A stretch of DNA of 34,091 nt from Dokdonella sp. (GTDB taxonomy: Bacteria > Pseudomonadota > Gammaproteobacteria > Xanthomonadales > Rhodanobacteraceae): contig JAHCAR010000026.1 of the NCBI GenBank assembly GCA_019634795.1, positions 1 through 34,091 of the forward strand. The letters run 5' to 3'. Every line of letters begins with the position of its first letter. Within the stretch, counting starts at the first letter, position 1. Shown in pieces: positions 33,841 through 34,091 of this stretch. Under the pieces are notes generated by a model. It had not been told where the DNA came from and did no database searches. It saw only the letters and a list, made by a program, of their open reading frames with translations. The translations under genes and the position numbers were made by a program.

Positions 33841-34091
33841 GCAGATGGCATCTCATTGAACAGGTCGGAGTTTGCTGCTTTCTCCTGTCGTTCGATACTC
33901 TCGCGATCTGGCGCAAGTTGGTCCATTCTTAACAGCTCGCCAGCCGAAAAGAGATGTTCGCGCATGACCTTGCGTGATGCATCATCCAACGGAGCAATCT
34001 TCGTCTCACCTCCATCTGAAACCACAGCCAGTACTGCGTCGGCATCAATGCTTTGATCGTCCAGCAGATCCGGGCTGTGACTTGTCACAAG
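33837..34091 (-). CDS. ABC/AAA-type ATPase, C-terminal end only (5' part outside window)
   Basis: Only the last 84 residues are visible. They open with LVTSHSPDLLDD, the H-loop (switch histidine) block near the C-terminus of SMC/OLD/AAA15/AAA21-type ATPases that act with TOPRIM partners. The sequence continues SIDADAVLAVVSDGGETKIAPLD-like residues and ends AGELLRMDQL and NEMPSA. The Walker A, signature and Walker B motifs must lie outside the window, so its completeness is unknown. The stop TGA at 33837-33839 overlaps the ATG of the DUF4276 gene. The frame continues through the window edge, so the start is not shown. Naming rests on the short H-loop block and the context. Confidence 0.7.
   Translation of the reverse strand, partial: LVTSHSPDLLDDQSIDADAVLAVVSDGGETKIAPLDDASRKVMREHLFSAGELLRMDQLAPDRESIERQEKAANSDLFNEMPSA

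Overview
The window looks like chromosome from a high-G+C gammaproteobacterium of the Xanthomonadales/Lysobacterales type. The evidence is indirect. It carries the conserved gammaproteobacterial neighbourhood rhlB <-> trxA-rho, a Rho with a long disordered N-terminal extension, a type II secretion block, several large secreted peptidases, and weak sigma-70 promoters of the form GCTAnnnT. No transposase, phage gene, tRNA, rRNA or CRISPR array was seen.

Left part (1-11.3 kb): a partial dtd gene diverges from a lipid A-type acyltransferase. Next come rho and trxA on the minus strand and rhlB diverging on the plus strand behind a long, strongly self-complementary leader (about 4080-4232). Then follows a truncated type II secretion operon of only gspC, gspD and gspE. 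Intergenic spaces hold GGGAATG heptad repeats (3380-3562 and 7051-7088) and a cloverleaf-like 105-bp palindromic repeat (about 11049-11153).

Middle part (11.3-15.6 kb): a DUF937-like protein with one EF-hand loop, a stand-alone HPt phosphotransfer protein, an arginase and a membrane PAS-PAS-GGDEF diguanylate cyclase.

Exoprotein island (15.5-26.7 kb, all minus strand): a reprolysin-like metallopeptidase, a 2001-residue subtilisin-like protease with a parallel beta-helix C-terminus, a second reprolysin-like metallopeptidase and a small exported protein of unknown role. A secreted esterase lies further on at 29.2 kb. Both metallopeptidases end in DQIFA(D/S)GF(D/Q). The same IFxDGF-type motif occurs inside the subtilase and just after the signal peptide of the esterase. 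It may be a sorting or attachment motif shared by this organism's exoproteins, which are plausible clients of the nearby type II system.

Right part (26.9-34.1 kb): trpS with a long C-terminal extension, three tandem 202/203-bp repeats, the esterase and dusB. At the edge is a translationally coupled operon read leftwards: an ABC/AAA-type ATPase (only its C-terminal end is inside the window), a DUF4276/TOPRIM-like protein, and a UvrD-family helicase with a RelE-like N-terminal domain. The components match those of Gabija (ATPase + TOPRIM + UvrD helicase), but the ATPase and TOPRIM are on separate genes and the helicase carries a toxin-fold domain. This is the best candidate here for an undescribed defence system.
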